A stretch of 64,000 nt of DNA from Amycolatopsis camponoti. Lineage in GTDB: Bacteria > Actinomycetota > Actinomycetes > Mycobacteriales > Pseudonocardiaceae. Both the position numbers and the translations under genes were made by a program. The notes beneath the pieces were generated by a model. It was not told the DNA's origin, did no database searches, and saw only the letters and a list, made by a program, of their open reading frames with translations. Shown here one piece after another: positions 54,380 through 62,814 of the stretch; within the stretch, counting starts at the first letter, position 1, and every line of letters begins with the position of its first letter. The DNA lies in assembly GCF_902497555.1 (NCBI RefSeq), contig NZ_CABVGP010000002.1, positions 3,174,501 through 3,238,500 on the forward strand, in the 5' to 3' direction.

Positions 54380-56349
54380 CACCCTCCGGACGAGTCGAAC
54401 CGGACGTCGGCTTCCAGTGGCTTGCGGCGGTCCCAGGCGCCGGAGCCCGCCCACCGCGGCGCCCCGATGCGGGACAGCGGGATCGCCGATTCGCGCCAGG
54501 ACGCCTGGCCGAACAGCACGAGCGCGGCGAGCACCGGCAGCCCGACCGCGATGGTGAGGGTGACCTGGACGACCTCGCCCCGGCTCTGCGTCGCGACGGC
54601 CGCGGCGAACCCGGCGACGGCCGCGATGCTCAGCTGGACGAGCGCCTGCGGCAGCGTCCCGAGGTAGCCGAGCACGGTGCGCCGGGGTGGCAGGGACAGC
54701 CGGCTGTAGAGGAAACCCGGCAGCAGCAACAGCATGGTGATCACGGACTGGCCGTCACCGATGTGGCCGAGCGCTTCGGTGGCGGCCCGGCCGTACGGCC
54801 ACGGGCTGCCGACCAGCATCCAGCCGAGGACGAACGAGACCGCCGCGACGGCCAGCGCGTAGAACGTCACGTTGAGCGGGCCGGACTTCGTGGAGTCCTT
54901 GAGCACCAGCGTCGCGCGCACCCGGACGTGGTCGCCGCGCGCGTCGCGGCCGCCGGAGCGACGCCAGTACGCCCGCGCTTCGTTGTCGGTGATGCCGTTG
55001 ACCAGCACGAGGTCCTGCCCGAACTCCCGGTCGGTCAGCTCGCGCGCGGCCTCGCGCAGGTTCGCGGCGGTGAACTCCGGGTGCCGCCGCAGCGAGTTGT
55101 CCAGCTCGCCCGCGCCGGTCCGCACCGCCTCGCCGGTGGTGGCCGCGGCGGCGAGCCGGTGGCAGGCCGGGAGGCTGCGCGGGGAGAGTTCCACGCCGGA
55201 CTGGCCCGCCTCCCACTTGCGGCGGCGGACCAGGTCCGCCAGCCGCCGCAACACGGTCTGGGCCTGCAGCTCCAGGATCTTGTGCCGGGCACCGTCGGCT
55301 TCCTGCAGCGGCGCGGCGTCCTGACGTTCGGCGAGGGAGAGCAGGTCCTCGGCCAGGCTCTCCACCTGGTGCTGGTCGGCGTCGGTGGACAGGTACATCC
55401 GGGAGATCTCGGCTTCCGGCGCGGTCCCGGCCACCAGGTGGTAGGACTTCAGCGTCGCCGGGATCATGGTCTCGTAGCCGACGACGTAGCCGCGCCGGCT
55501 GGAGGCCAGCCGCCGCCACTGCTCCTTCGCGACGGGCTGCCGGGCGTCGACGTTCAGCGGCGTTTCGTAGCTGAGCCGGTGCTCCTCCACCGAGTCGTCC
55601 AGCGCCACCACCAGCATGTAATCGCGGACGGCGACGTTCAGCAGGTACGCGTACTCGACCAGGAGATCCGCGCAGCCTTCGAGGATGTCCAGCGCCAGCT
55701 CCCGGCACTGGCGCCCGTACCCGGGAACCGTGCCGCCGGCCGGGGCGAGCGTGAACTCCTCCTCCGGGTGGTTCCGCTCGGTGAGCAGCGTCAGCAGCGC
55801 CTGCTGGATGAGCCACCGCGGTTCGTGCACCTGGAACAGGAAGGTGTTGAGCTCGTGCTTGGCGGTCTGGGCGTTCTCGTCACCGGCGAGGATCCCGCGC
55901 AGCAACCGGTAGAGCCCGGCGGCGACCAGCCGCGACGCCTCGTGCTGGGTGAGCCGCGGCAGCTTCTGGCCCGAGCTGTCGAAGACGTCGATGGGCGAGA
56001 CGTCCCGGCGCGGCAGCCGGGCCAGCGGCACCCACAGGGACCGCTGCCGCGCCGGTCGCGAGGCCGCCCGCTCGCCGTGTTCCTGGCCGATGAGGTCCTG
56101 CAGCTGCGCGGTGGCCTGCCGCTGTCCTTCGTCGAGGAGCTTGAGACTGACGTCGACCTCGGTGCTGCGCCGGGCGGTCCCGTGTTCGACAACGGTCAGC
56201 CGCTCGGTGAGCCGGCGCACGTGGTTGAGCCGCAAGGAGGTGTCGAGCAGCGCGAGCCCGACGGCCGCACCCTGCCGCGACAGCCGAGGCGGAGCGCCGG
56301 GAATGGGGATCGTCTCGATCGCGTGCCGGAGACTCTCGATGCCGTCCAC
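54376..56349 (-). CDS. Unrecognised protein with a C-terminal membrane domain
   Basis: A 657-aa protein with a long soluble N-terminal region (about 1-495), rich in charged helices, and four hydrophobic segments between 495 and 625 (FYALAVAAVSFVLGWML, VITMLLLLPGFLYS, ALVQLSIAAVAGFAAAV, LTIAVGLPVLAALVLF). No enzyme motif was recognised. The GTG start at 56349 has no clear ribosome-binding site. Its stop overlaps the next gene's start (GTGA). The soluble part presumably faces the cytoplasm, with the cytosolic partner encoded downstream. Confidence 0.68.
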   Translation of the reverse strand: MDGIESLRHAIETIPIPGAPPRLSRQGAAVGLALLDTSLRLNHVRRLTERLTVVEHGTARRSTEVDVSLKLLDEGQRQATAQLQDLIGQEHGERAASRPARQRSLWVPLARLPRRDVSPIDVFDSSGQKLPRLTQHEASRLVAAGLYRLLRGILAGDENAQTAKHELNTFLFQVHEPRWLIQQALLTLLTERNHPEEEFTLAPAGGTVPGYGRQCRELALDILEGCADLLVEYAYLLNVAVRDYMLVVALDDSVEEHRLSYETPLNVDARQPVAKEQWRRLASSRRGYVVGYETMIPATLKSYHLVAGTAPEAEISRMYLSTDADQHQVESLAEDLLSLAERQDAAPLQEADGARHKILELQAQTVLRRLADLVRRRKWEAGQSGVELSPRSLPACHRLAAAATTGEAVRTGAGELDNSLRRHPEFTAANLREAARELTDREFGQDLVLVNGITDNEARAYWRRSGGRDARGDHVRVRATLVLKDSTKSGPLNVTFYALAVAAVSFVLGWMLVGSPWPYGRAATEALGHIGDGQSVITMLLLLPGFLYSRLSLPPRRTVLGYLGTLPQALVQLSIAAVAGFAAAVATQSRGEVVQVTLTIAVGLPVLAALVLFGQASWRESAIPLSRIGAPRWAGSGAWDRRKPLEADVRFDSSGGW

Positions 56350-56436
56350 ACCAGTGAGAGTAGGAGGTACGGCGACTTGATACGAGCGAAACGAAGCTAT
56401 TGACCGAATGGTCGTACTGCCGGCTCCAGCCCGCCC

Positions 56437-57699
56437 TCAGGCGGCGCGGCGCACCTCGTCTCCCTGGTAGGGGCCCGGCTTCGGACGCACCTTCCCACCA
56501 GGGAACGCCAGCCGCAGGATCGTGCGGTGCACCGTGCCGAGCTGCTTCGACAACGGCCCTGTGTTGTACGGCAGCCCGTACCGGCGGCAGATCTCGCGAA
56601 CCCGCGGCGCGATCTCCGCGTACCGGCTGCTCGGCATGTCCGGGAAGAGGTGGTGCTCGACCTGGTAGCCGAGGTTGCCGCTCAGCAGGTGGAACAGCGG
56701 GGACCCCGTGATGTTCGCCGCGCCGACGAGCTGGCGGACGTACCAGCCGCCGCGGGTTTCGTCGCGGACCTCCTCCTGGCTGAACGTGTACGTCTGGTCC
56801 GGGAAGTGGCCGCAGAAGATGATCGAGTGCGCCCACAGGTTGCGGATGATGTTCGCCGTGAAGTCGGCCCAGAACGTCGCGGCGAACGTCGCGCCGCCGT
56901 CGCGGCGGGCCGCCGCGAGCTGGGCTCGCACCGCGCCGCGACGACGCCGGCCGCGCGCCCGGTCCGCCACCACCCGGGCTCGCGAACGCGGCTCGGGGTT
57001 CGCGAGGCGGCTCACGGCGGTCGCGGCGAGCGCGCTGACCAGCGGCCAGCCGACGTAGTCCTTGAGGATCTGGTCGCGGGCCTTGCCCGAGATGCCCTTG
57101 AGGTCGTGCCGGACGTCCTTCATCGGCTTCTCGCCGGCGCGGATGGCTTCGACGTCGAGGTCGTGGACCGCGACGCCCCATTCGAAGAACGCCATCAGCA
57201 GCAGGTTGTACAGCGGCTGCGCCAGGTACGCCGGGTGCCACTTCTGGTGCGGGTCGATGCGCATGATCTCGTACCCGAGATCCTTGTCCTTGCCGCGGAT
57301 GTTCGTGTACGTGTGGTGGATGTAGTTGTGCGAGTGCTTCCACGCCGCGGCCGTCGAAGCGGTGTCCCAGTCCCAAGTGGACGAATGGATGTACGGGTCG
57401 TTCATCCAGTCCCACTGGCCGTGCAGGACGTTGTGCCCGATCTCCATGTTCTCCAGGATCTTCGCGATCGCCAGGCAGCCGGTGCCCGCCGTCCAGGCCA
57501 CCTTGGACCGGGAGCCGAGCAGCAGCGCCCGGCCGGCCACCGCGATCTGCCGGTGCAGCCGGATGACGCCCTTGATGTAGCGGCGGTCGCGCTCGCCGAG
57601 GTCGCCGCGGACCTGGTCGTGGATGGCGTCGAACTCGCGGGCGAGTTCGGCGAGCTGGTCCGCGCTCAGGTGGGCGAACGGGTGCGTGGTGGCGGTCAT
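56437..57699 (-). CDS. Membrane acyl-CoA desaturase (DesA3-like) with an Arg-rich insertion
   Basis: A 420-aa di-iron fatty acid desaturase. Histidine boxes are HNVLH (89-93), HSHNYIHH (122-129) and QVEHHLF near 350, with FCGHFPDQTY before the last helices. It should introduce a double bond (probably delta-9) in stearoyl- or palmitoyl-CoA. Residues about 232-268 form an unusual arginine-rich, low-complexity insertion (RARGRRRRG) in the loop before the third helix pair. It lies 9 nt after a ferredoxin-reductase gene, the same pairing as the mycobacterial DesA3/Rv3230c system in which the reductase feeds electrons to the desaturase. Confidence 0.92.
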   Translation of the reverse strand: MTATTHPFAHLSADQLAELAREFDAIHDQVRGDLGERDRRYIKGVIRLHRQIAVAGRALLLGSRSKVAWTAGTGCLAIAKILENMEIGHNVLHGQWDWMNDPYIHSSTWDWDTASTAAAWKHSHNYIHHTYTNIRGKDKDLGYEIMRIDPHQKWHPAYLAQPLYNLLLMAFFEWGVAVHDLDVEAIRAGEKPMKDVRHDLKGISGKARDQILKDYVGWPLVSALAATAVSRLANPEPRSRARVVADRARGRRRRGAVRAQLAAARRDGGATFAATFWADFTANIIRNLWAHSIIFCGHFPDQTYTFSQEEVRDETRGGWYVRQLVGAANITGSPLFHLLSGNLGYQVEHHLFPDMPSSRYAEIAPRVREICRRYGLPYNTGPLSKQLGTVHRTILRLAFPGGKVRPKPGPYQGDEVRRAA

Positions 57700-57708
57700 G
57701 ATTTCCTT

Positions 57709-58812
57709 TCAGAGTTCGACCGTGACCCGGCCTTCGGCGCCGTGCACGCAGGTGCGCACGATCTCGTTGTGCTTCTCGCTGACGACGTTCGTGCGCAGGT
57801 CGCGGATCCGGCCCTCCCGGATCGGCAGCACGCACGTGTGGCAGACCCCGACCCGGCAGCCGAACGGCATGTCGACGCCCGCGTTCTCGCCCGCGACGAG
57901 GATCGGGGTGCCGGGCGGGCAGTCCGCGTCGAGGTTGCGGTGCGCGAACCGCACGGTCCCGCCCGCGCCCTCGGCGTCCTCGCCGCCGACGATCGGCTGG
58001 AACCGTTCGTGGTGCAGCCGGCCCACGTCGCCGTGGCCCTTCCAGTGCTTGTGCAGCGCGTCGAGCAGCTCGCCGGGCCCGCAGGCGTAGGTTTCCCGCT
58101 CGCGCCAGTCCGGGCACAGGGCGTCCAGGTCGGCGGGGGTGAACCGGCCGTCCTCGCTGGTGATCCGCAGCTCGAGCCGGAAACCCTCGTGCTGCTTCTC
58201 GAGCGCGGCCAGCTCGTCGCCGAAGGTGACGCCGTCCGCCTCCCGCGCCGAGTGCACGTGGACGACGTCGCGCAGGCCGGGCCCGGGCGCGAGGTGGCGC
58301 AGCATGCTCATCACCGGCGTGATGCCGCTGCCGGCGGTGACGAACAGCAGGCCGCGGTCCAGCCGGTCCGGCAGGGTGAACGATCCTTCGACCTCCCCGA
58401 GCCGCACGACCTCCCCGGGGTGGACGCGCTCGACCAGGAACGGCGAGACGACCCCGCCGTCGACCCGCTTGGGGGTGACCGAGATCAGCCCGTCCGGGCG
58501 GTCCGGGCTCGACGTCAGCGAGTAGGCGCGCCAGTGGTGGACGCCGTCGATGACCACCCCCAGCCGCACGTACTGCCCGGGCCGGTGCCCGACCCAGTCG
58601 AAGCCCGGCCGGATCAGCACGGTCGCCGCGCCACCCCGTTCGGGCTCGACGCGCTCGACGCGCCCGCGCAGCTCCCGGGTCGACCACAGGGGGTTGATCA
58701 GCTCGAGGTAGTCGTCCGGGCGCAGGGGCGTGAAGAGCCAGCGCACCGCACGCAGTGCCCGGCGCCGCAGCGGCGACGCCGGGGGACGCATTCCCACTTC
58801 AGCCATGCTCAT
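57709..58812 (-). CDS. Ferredoxin reductase, electron donor of the desaturase (Rv3230c-like)
   Basis: A 367-aa flavin reductase fused to a plant-type ferredoxin. The FAD-binding RAYSLTSSPDRPDG and NAD-binding FVTAGSGITPVMSMLRHL blocks precede a C-terminal [2Fe-2S] domain with PFGCRVGVCHTC and a late CVHG cysteine. It passes electrons from NAD(P)H to the desaturase encoded 9 nt downstream. Start is ambiguous: ATG at 58812, or ATG at 58806 giving MAEVGMRPP. Neither has a strong ribosome-binding site and a palindromic operator abuts the start. Confidence 0.92.
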   Translation of the reverse strand: MSMAEVGMRPPASPLRRRALRAVRWLFTPLRPDDYLELINPLWSTRELRGRVERVEPERGGAATVLIRPGFDWVGHRPGQYVRLGVVIDGVHHWRAYSLTSSPDRPDGLISVTPKRVDGGVVSPFLVERVHPGEVVRLGEVEGSFTLPDRLDRGLLFVTAGSGITPVMSMLRHLAPGPGLRDVVHVHSAREADGVTFGDELAALEKQHEGFRLELRITSEDGRFTPADLDALCPDWRERETYACGPGELLDALHKHWKGHGDVGRLHHERFQPIVGGEDAEGAGGTVRFAHRNLDADCPPGTPILVAGENAGVDMPFGCRVGVCHTCVLPIREGRIRDLRTNVVSEKHNEIVRTCVHGAEGRVTVEL

Positions 58813-58835
58813 TGAGTGTACAGACGTGCACTCAA
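58812..58835. promoter_or_regulatory. Operator at the start of the desaturase operon
   Basis: A 24-bp palindrome with TTGAGTG and CACTCAA arms and inner AC/GT, one mismatch pair. Its end coincides with the reductase start codon, so a bound TetR-type repressor would block transcription. The form, TGAGTG-type arms around a short centre, resembles fatty-acid-responsive TetR sites; the regulator is not in the window. Confidence 0.6.
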
Positions 58836-58861
58836 CTCGCAGCGCGGGTGATGTGAAACGT

Positions 58862-61800
58862 TTAAGCCAGCGGCACGCCGACGAGCCGGTAAGGGCGCAG
58901 GACGACCGGCCCGAAGAGGCCAGACGCGAGCGCCTGGCCGCGCGCGTTGGCGCCGGTGTTCGTGACGCGCACCCGCACGCGGTTGCGGCCGGGGCGCAGA
59001 GCGGCGGTCACGTCGACCCGGTACGGCGGCCACAGCCGGGACCCGCCGGCTTGGCCGTTGACCTCCACTTCGGCCACCTCGTGGACCTCGCCGAGGTCGA
59101 GCGTCCACCGCCGGCCGGGGACGGCGGGCACGTCGAACTCCGTTTCGTACCAAGCTGATCCGGAGTACCCGGCGTCGACGTCGGTCCACGAGCCGAGCGG
59201 GCGGGTGGTGACCGGCGCGCCCGGGCGGTCGAAGCGGAAGGTCCAGTCGCCGCTCACCGGGACGGAGGCGAGGGCGTCGGAAACCGTCGCCGCGCCCGAG
59301 TAGGTCCGCGCGCCGTCCGTCGCGGTGACGGTGACGCGGCCCGGCCCGCTCGCGCGCACGATCGCGCCGCGGCCGTCGATGCGCTCCACCGGCGCCGACG
59401 CGGACACCGCGTGCAGCGGCTCCCGCCCGCCGCGGAAGACCACCAGCACGGCCGCTTTCGGCTCCAGCCGCAGCGGCACCGCCGTGGTGGCGCCGGTTTT
59501 CCGCCAGACGCCGGCCGGGGCCGCCGACCCGGTGTCGGGGTCCCACACCTCGGGGGTTCCGGTCGCCGGGAACGTCGCGGTCAGCTCGACGGTGTCGGCG
59601 CGCTCGCTCACCACCACGAACGCCTGCTCGCCCCGGTTTTCCAGACGCAGCAAGCGGATGTCGGTGTGGGGCGGGTCCAAAGCGGCCGCCGCGCCACCGG
59701 CGGCGACCGCCGCGGCCGCGGCCCGGCCCGGATCGGCCGCCCGGGTGACCGAGCGCGTCGCGAACAGCTCGGCCAGCGCGGCACGCAGGCCCGGATCGTC
59801 GCCGCCGGCTTCGCGAGCCGCCGGTGTGCCGGTGACGACCACGACGCCGCCACCGCGGGCGAACCGGGTCAGCGTCCGCACCGCGCCGAGGGCCAGGACC
59901 GGCGTCTCCGGCACGACGACGATCCGGTACGCCTGCCGCCCGACGACCAGCTTCGGCCCGTTCGGCCGGGCGTGGGTCACCAGCGCGGGGTCGGCGTCGA
60001 GCGCGCCTTCGTCGAGGAGGTCGAAGTCCACCTGGACGTCTTCGAGCGCGTGCGCGGCGGTCAGGAAGGCCGTGTCGAGCACGGCCATCGCGGGAGTGTC
60101 CTGAGTGGACTCCGCGGCGCGTTGCGGTTGCAGCAGCGCGGTCCGCGCCGCGGCCGGCGCGCGGCAGGCTTCCATCAGCCTGCCGATCCAGTCGTTCAGC
60201 GGTGCGGACACCGGCCACCACGGGTTGGCGGGCTGGAACGGCGGCGGGTAGACGATCTGGTTCTCGTCGCTGAACCGCGCGTGCAGCAGCGTGTGGTTGA
60301 CCCCGCGCACGGCGAAGGCGCCGACGACCTCGCGGACGAACGCCGGGGTCACCGGCCACCCGGTCCCGCCCATGGCCTCGAGGTAGACGCGCTCGAGCCC
60401 CAGCTGGTGCGCGGTGCTGGCCGGGAACCGCGACAGCGTCCGGTGGTAGCCGCGCTGGTAGTGGTCGAAGATCAGGTCGGTGCCGGGCAGCTGCGCCCAC
60501 TGGTTGTTCGCGTTGAGGTTGCCGGAGCTCTGGAGCTGTTCGCCCGGGCCGTATTCGTCCCACAGCGGGTTGGAGATGAACTCGACGCCGTGGTCGGCCA
60601 TCCAGGTGCCCTGGGTGCGGTAGTAGGCGGCGGCGAACCGGTTGCTCACCGCCCGCCAGAACAGGCCGCGCAGGCGGAGACCGTCGGTGCCGAGGTCGTC
60701 GTGCACCGCGGTCAGCGCGACCCCGGGGGACGTCCCGAGCCGGGCCAGCTCGGCGTCGAGGGTGGGGGACCAGGGGACGGTGTCGAAGGGACCGTGCGCC
60801 GAGGCGAGGTAGGGCTCGTCGTCGGCGAACCCGCGCAGCACCGCGTTCGCCGCCCACGGGAAACGGCGCAGGTACTCGCCCGGCACGGCGTCGAGGAACA
60901 ACCGGACGGCTTCGTCGTCGAGGAGGTCGAGGTAGGCGCGGCCGGAGCCGGTGGGCGTGCTCAGCGGGCGGACGGTGAACAGGTCCAGCTGCCACCGGCC
61001 CGCCGGCGGCGTCCACGTCCCGCCCGCGCGGGCCTGTTCCGTGAGATCCACCAGCGACCGGGGATCGCCGGAGCCCGCCGGGCGGGCGGTCGCGGCGACC
61101 AGGGGCAGGCCGCCGGCGGGCAGGTCGAAGGCGTCGAGTGCGGCGGCTGTGTCGAAGGTTTCGTCGTACAGCACCGTTCCGGCGGGGTCGCGGACGGTCA
61201 GGCGGTCCCACGAGGACCGCTGGCTCGCCACCGCGCGCACCCCGACGCGGCCGGTCGCGAAGGCGATGTCGGCCGGAGCCTGCGCGGTGCCGTCCAGCGT
61301 CACGGTGAGGTGCGTGCCCCGGATCCCCACGGCCAGGACGTGGTCCGCGCTCGCGTCGAAGCCCGGTACCGGGGTGCCGCTCCGGACGAGGGAGAACGCG
61401 CCACCGGTCTGCTGCCAGACGTCGACGGCGCCGTCGGCCCGTAGATCGGCGAGGACGCCGTCGCCTTCGCTCGCGCTGTGCACCATCAGCCCGGCGGTCG
61501 CGCTCTCGACGCGGACCTTCGCCTCGACGTCGTAGTCCTGCCACTGAGCGCCGTCGCGCAGCAGGGTGACGGCGTCGCGGACCGCCGCGTCGACGAGGAG
61601 CCGACCGTCCGAAACGGACAGTCCGCGGCTCACCAGCGGCACCGGAGCGCCGCCGGTGACGGTCAGGACCTGGTGCCCGACGCCCTTGAGCCGCAGATCC
61701 GGCCGCGGCGGGTAGACGCGGCCACCGACGGTCCCGCCGTCGACGACGAACCCGCCGGCGCGCCCGCTCGGGAAGTAGTCGTCGTTGAACAGCCAGAGGT

Positions 61801-62200
61801 GCATGCCGTGGCGCTGGGCTTCGCGGAGGGCGAATTCGATGATGGCGAACCAGTCTTCGCTGAAGAAGGCGGGCTTCAGGGCCGAGGTTTCGAAGGGGAA
61901 GAGGAGGACTTCGTGCACGCCCTGGCCGCGCAGGTCGGCGAGCCCGGCGGCGACGAGGTCCGGGGTGACGGTGCCGTTCCAGAACCACAGCACGGTGGGC
62001 CGCGAGTCGGGCCGCGGGTCGGCGAACCGGGCGGCGGGGAAACCGGCGGCTTTCGCTTCGCCGGTTCCGGCTTCGGTCGCGTCGGCGGCGGGGACCCGGA
62101 TCGCCAGTCCGGTCGCGACGGTCGTCGCCGCGGCGAACGCGAGCAGCTGCCGCCGGGACAGGCCGCCGGCCACGATCCGCACCTCGTCGTGCTCGGGCAT
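58862..62200 (-). CDS. Exported GH106-like glycoside hydrolase (probable alpha-L-rhamnosidase)
   Basis: A 1112-aa enzyme with a Tat signal (LSRRQLLAFAAATT) and an Ala-rich cleavage region. The catalytic part opens RPTVLWFWNGTVTPDL and continues LFPFETSALKPAFFSEDWF, the style of the large GH106/rhamnosidase-like family, followed by a beta-sandwich ending in a galactose-binding-like domain (WYETEFDVP, EVHEVAEVEVNG). It should release deoxyhexose or a related sugar from plant glycosides outside the cell. ATG at 62200 has AGAGGGAG 5 nt upstream, so it is preferred over an upstream in-frame start. A LacI-type operator lies 18 bp before it. Substrate is inferred from family only. Confidence 0.82.
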   Translation of the reverse strand: MPEHDEVRIVAGGLSRRQLLAFAAATTVATGLAIRVPAADATEAGTGEAKAAGFPAARFADPRPDSRPTVLWFWNGTVTPDLVAAGLADLRGQGVHEVLLFPFETSALKPAFFSEDWFAIIEFALREAQRHGMHLWLFNDDYFPSGRAGGFVVDGGTVGGRVYPPRPDLRLKGVGHQVLTVTGGAPVPLVSRGLSVSDGRLLVDAAVRDAVTLLRDGAQWQDYDVEAKVRVESATAGLMVHSASEGDGVLADLRADGAVDVWQQTGGAFSLVRSGTPVPGFDASADHVLAVGIRGTHLTVTLDGTAQAPADIAFATGRVGVRAVASQRSSWDRLTVRDPAGTVLYDETFDTAAALDAFDLPAGGLPLVAATARPAGSGDPRSLVDLTEQARAGGTWTPPAGRWQLDLFTVRPLSTPTGSGRAYLDLLDDEAVRLFLDAVPGEYLRRFPWAANAVLRGFADDEPYLASAHGPFDTVPWSPTLDAELARLGTSPGVALTAVHDDLGTDGLRLRGLFWRAVSNRFAAAYYRTQGTWMADHGVEFISNPLWDEYGPGEQLQSSGNLNANNQWAQLPGTDLIFDHYQRGYHRTLSRFPASTAHQLGLERVYLEAMGGTGWPVTPAFVREVVGAFAVRGVNHTLLHARFSDENQIVYPPPFQPANPWWPVSAPLNDWIGRLMEACRAPAAARTALLQPQRAAESTQDTPAMAVLDTAFLTAAHALEDVQVDFDLLDEGALDADPALVTHARPNGPKLVVGRQAYRIVVVPETPVLALGAVRTLTRFARGGGVVVVTGTPAAREAGGDDPGLRAALAELFATRSVTRAADPGRAAAAAVAAGGAAAALDPPHTDIRLLRLENRGEQAFVVVSERADTVELTATFPATGTPEVWDPDTGSAAPAGVWRKTGATTAVPLRLEPKAAVLVVFRGGREPLHAVSASAPVERIDGRGAIVRASGPGRVTVTATDGARTYSGAATVSDALASVPVSGDWTFRFDRPGAPVTTRPLGSWTDVDAGYSGSAWYETEFDVPAVPGRRWTLDLGEVHEVAEVEVNGQAGGSRLWPPYRVDVTAALRPGRNRVRVRVTNTGANARGQALASGLFGPVVLRPYRLVGVPLA

Positions 62201-62217
62201 GGCGCTCCCTCTGCGTG

Positions 62218-62235
62218 TATTGAAACGATTCAATA
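62218..62235. promoter_or_regulatory. LacI-type operator for the GH106-like gene
   Basis: TATTGAA-ACGA-TTCAATA: 7-bp perfect arms around a CG-centred tetramer, the classic TTGAAWCGWTTCAA style of actinobacterial LacI-family sugar regulators. It lies 18 bp upstream of the hydrolase start, a repressing position. Confidence 0.75.
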
Positions 62236-62248
62236 AGGAAGTAACTTA

Positions 62249-62264
62249 CGTGACCCAGGTCACG
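62249..62264. promoter_or_regulatory. Second palindrome in the same intergenic region
   Basis: CGTGACC-CA-GGTCACG, 7-bp perfect arms, 14 bp beyond the LacI-like site and 47 bp before the 2'-5' RNA ligase-like gene. It could serve either divergent gene; GTGACC half-sites are used by several regulator classes, so no assignment is made. Confidence 0.45.
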
Positions 62265-62310
62265 CCCGTCAAGGACCGTTCGATGGTGAACGCGGGGTAC
62301 GGTCGCGGCC

Positions 62311-62814
62311 GTGGACCCTCTGGTGGTGACCTTGGCCGTCGACGAGCGTGCCCAGGCCGCGTGGAACGCCCTGCGGCGCAGGTGGTTCCCGCCCGAGCGG
62401 CTGGTCGTCGACGCCCACCTGACCCTGTTCCACGCCCTCCCCGGCGAGCGGTCGGCGACAGTGGTGGCGGACTGCGCCGAGATCGCGCGGGCCACCACCC
62501 CGTTCGCGGTGACGGTGGCCGGAGCGCGATCGCTCGGGCGCGGAGTCGCTCTCGACGTCGGCTCCCCGGAGCTGGGCCGGATGCACGCGGCGCTGCGGGC
62601 TCGATGGTCGGCGTGGCTGACGCGACAGGACGCGCAACCGTTCAAGCCACACGTGACGGTGCAGAACAAGGTGGGTCCCGAGGTGGCGGCGGAGACGCTG
62701 GCCGCGGTGCGCGCGGACCCCGGCCCGGCCGCGGCGACGGCGACCGGTGTGACCGTCTGGCGCTACCTCGGCGGCCCCTGGGACCTCATCGCGGTGGAGC
62801 GGTTCACCGCCTAG
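62311..62814 (+). CDS. 2'-5' RNA ligase / cyclic phosphodiesterase-like (2H family) protein
   Basis: A 167-aa 2H phosphoesterase-fold protein with the two required His-x-Thr motifs, HLTLFH and HVTVQN, about 70 residues apart. Family members open cyclic phosphates or make and break 2'-5' RNA links; the physiological substrate of bacterial versions is mostly unknown. GTG at 62311 is used. Its stop shares CTAG with the convergent regulator's stop (4-nt overlap). Confidence 0.88.
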   Translation: MDPLVVTLAVDERAQAAWNALRRRWFPPERLVVDAHLTLFHALPGERSATVVADCAEIARATTPFAVTVAGARSLGRGVALDVGSPELGRMHAALRARWSAWLTRQDAQPFKPHVTVQNKVGPEVAAETLAAVRADPGPAAATATGVTVWRYLGGPWDLIAVERFTA

